Of a stretch of DNA of 7,195 nucleotides, positions 5,596 through 7,195 are shown piece after piece. Under the pieces are notes generated by a model that had not been told where the DNA came from, did not search any database, and saw only the letters and a program-made list of their open reading frames with translations. Position numbers and translations under genes: made by a program. The stretch comes from Bacteroidota bacterium. Its GTDB lineage: Bacteria > Bacteroidota > Bacteroidia > Bacteroidales > VadinHA17. Within the stretch, counting starts at the first letter, position 1. Each line of letters opens with the position of its first letter. The stretch lies in the NCBI GenBank assembly GCA_015222065.1, contig JADFUQ010000173.1, forward strand, positions 1 through 7,195, written 5' to 3'.

Positions 5596-7195
5596 TAACT
5601 TTTGTTGTGTGATAGTTCACTCAATATCTCTAAAGCATATTACTACATTCAAATTTATTTTACTTGTTCTAATTATTACCTGCATATCGGTAATAAAGAG
5701 CTCTGCTCAGGAAAACGATAAAATTGATCATATTGTTTATCTTTTTGGAAATACTTCTACCAAAGAAATCAGAAAACTGAATCTGGAAGGACTAAAAAAG
5801 CATTTGTCAAGTGAAAACCATCCTTTTTCAGTAATACATTTAGGGGATATTCTGAAACCCGGAAACACAGAAAATCAATTATTGGAACTAGACCAATTTC
5901 TCAATCTTGTCAGAGACAAACCAAATGGAGACATTTATTTTATTCCCGGAGATAAAGACTGGAATAATTCCGGGAAAAATGGTTTGGAAGCAGTAAGAAA
6001 GTTAGAAACAGAAATTGAACTGAAGCAAAATGAATCAAATATTTTCTTACCATCCAATGGGTGTCCGGGACCGGAGATAGTTGATCTTTCTTCCAATCTA
6101 CGGCTTATTGCGATCAACTCACAATGGTGGTTACATCCCTACGATAAACCTGAAGCACCTGATGCAGAATGCAACAATCTGACAAAAGAAGAATTTCTCG
6201 AAGACCTGAATGAAGTCATTGAAGAATCGGCAGGGAAAAATATCTTAATTACGGGACACCATCCTTTTGTTTCAAATGGTGTTTATGGTGGTTACATACC
6301 AATAAAAAGACACATTTTTCCTTTTGCTGATAAAAATCCTGATAACAGGGTGCCCGTTCCTATTTTGGGCAGTTTTTATGCAGCCTATCGTCAGAATATT
6401 GGAACTATAAGAGATATGGCTCATGAAGATTACCAGGAGTTCATCTATGAAATGAAAAAAGTCTTTACTTTGTTTCCCGGTTTAATCTACGCCTCAGCCC
6501 ACGATTATAGCTTACAATTAATTGAGAAAAAAACTGGTTTCCAAATCGTTTCAGGTAGCTTTAATGAAATTGAGCCAACCAGAAATGAAAGAGGTACGTT
6601 ATTCAAAGCTTCAGAATACGGATTTACTAAATTGGAATATTACGAAAGCGGTACTATTAAAATTGTGTTTTACAAACTCATGAATGAAAAAATAGGTGAA
6701 ATTTATTCCAGTAAATTATTTAAATCCGGTTGCTTTGACCTTGAAGACCATGATACACAGATAAACAGGCATTACATTCCTTATTTCGAAACAAAGACTG
6801 AAAAAAACATTAAAAATGTTCCATATCCAGATGAACCTGTTACCGTAGTGGGGGGTAAATATAAAGCCAAAGGTATTAAGAAAATGTTTTTGGGTTCATT
6901 ATATAGAACTACATGGACGGAACCCGTAAGCGTTTCTTATTTAAATCTTGACACAGTAATGACAGGTCTTACACCTTTTGCTGTTGGAGGCGGAAGACAA
7001 ACGACTTCGCTAAAATTCCTGGCTAATAATGGTAGAGAATACGTTTTCAGGTCAGTAGATAAAAATCCTGTTAAAGCTCTTCCCTTAGTACTCAGGCACA
7101 CCTTCGTGTCCGAGATTGCTAAAGAGGCAACAGCCACCCAACATCCATATGGTGCTCTTGTTGTTTCGTCTCTGTTAGATGAAACAGACATTTTG
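5582..7195 (+). CDS. Exported calcineurin-like phosphoesterase-family protein with degenerate metal site (3' partial)
   Basis: The frame is open from the TAA at 5528 to the window edge: 538 codons from the ATG at 5582, with no stop. A signal peptide is clear, with K19 and K24, a hydrophobic core at about 25-38, and cleavage near SAQ (41-43). ATG 5558 and GTG 5609 are alternative starts. Residues of about 48-345 follow the purple-acid-phosphatase-like fold in order: VYLFGNTS (52-59), HLGDILKPG (86-94), IPGDKDW (121-127), TGHHPF (224-229) and ASAHDYSLQ (304-312). Active relatives typically read GDxG, GDNxY, GNHD, GHxP and GHxHxLQ, so ligands in blocks I, II, III and V are changed and catalysis is doubtful. 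A linker follows, then a region (about 421-538: GGKYKAKG, TWTEPVSV, GGGRQT, YVFRSVDKNP) resembling the part after the phosphatase domain in large Bacteroidota proteins of about 1200 residues. In those a C-terminal outer-membrane barrel may follow; that part is outside the window. Substrate is unknown. Confidence 0.85.
   Translation, partial: MNRPNNFCCVIVHSISLKHITTFKFILLVLIITCISVIKSSAQENDKIDHIVYLFGNTSTKEIRKLNLEGLKKHLSSENHPFSVIHLGDILKPGNTENQLLELDQFLNLVRDKPNGDIYFIPGDKDWNNSGKNGLEAVRKLETEIELKQNESNIFLPSNGCPGPEIVDLSSNLRLIAINSQWWLHPYDKPEAPDAECNNLTKEEFLEDLNEVIEESAGKNILITGHHPFVSNGVYGGYIPIKRHIFPFADKNPDNRVPVPILGSFYAAYRQNIGTIRDMAHEDYQEFIYEMKKVFTLFPGLIYASAHDYSLQLIEKKTGFQIVSGSFNEIEPTRNERGTLFKASEYGFTKLEYYESGTIKIVFYKLMNEKIGEIYSSKLFKSGCFDLEDHDTQINRHYIPYFETKTEKNIKNVPYPDEPVTVVGGKYKAKGIKKMFLGSLYRTTWTEPVSVSYLNLDTVMTGLTPFAVGGGRQTTSLKFLANNGREYVFRSVDKNPVKALPLVLRHTFVSEIAKEATATQHPYGALVVSSLLDETDIL

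Noticed and set aside
6937..7191. Open frame of 84 codons on the minus strand at the right edge.
   Set aside because: It lies opposite the conserved post-phosphatase region of the + strand gene and has no features of its own.

Overview
The window looks like an ordinary chromosomal stretch of an AT-rich member of the Bacteroidota. Supporting this are a MacB/FtsX-type permease of the Bacteroidota kind, an AraC regulator with a seven-helix membrane N-terminus, the lack of Shine-Dalgarno sequences, promoter-like TTG / TAnnTTTG elements, and a large exported metallophosphoesterase-type protein of a kind common in this phylum. I cannot place it below phylum. All genes recognised are on the + strand.

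Layout: (1) 1-2211, an ABC transporter permease whose N-terminus lies outside the window. (2) 2303-3493, a membrane-tethered AraC-type regulator. (3) 3625-4392, a small secreted SYLF-domain protein with a candidate promoter in front and a clear intrinsic terminator behind (4482-4520). (4) 4548-5426, a cytoplasmic alpha/beta hydrolase of the proline iminopeptidase type, starting at TTG only 28 nt after the terminator T-tract. (5) 5582 to the right edge, a long exported calcineurin-like phosphoesterase-family protein, open to the end of the window and preceded by the best promoter-like sequence here (5438-5468).

The genes do not form an obvious pathway. The regulator may respond to the envelope state and act on the neighbouring permease, but adjacency is the only support. 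The SYLF gene looks monocistronic. The most interesting point is in the last gene: the five metal-binding blocks of the phosphoesterase fold can all be located, but several ligand positions are replaced (Asp to Asn in block I, Asn-His to Asp-Lys in block III, the final His to Tyr in block V). The domain is probably a catalytically dead or strongly altered member. I saw no mobile element, CRISPR array, RNA gene or defence cassette.
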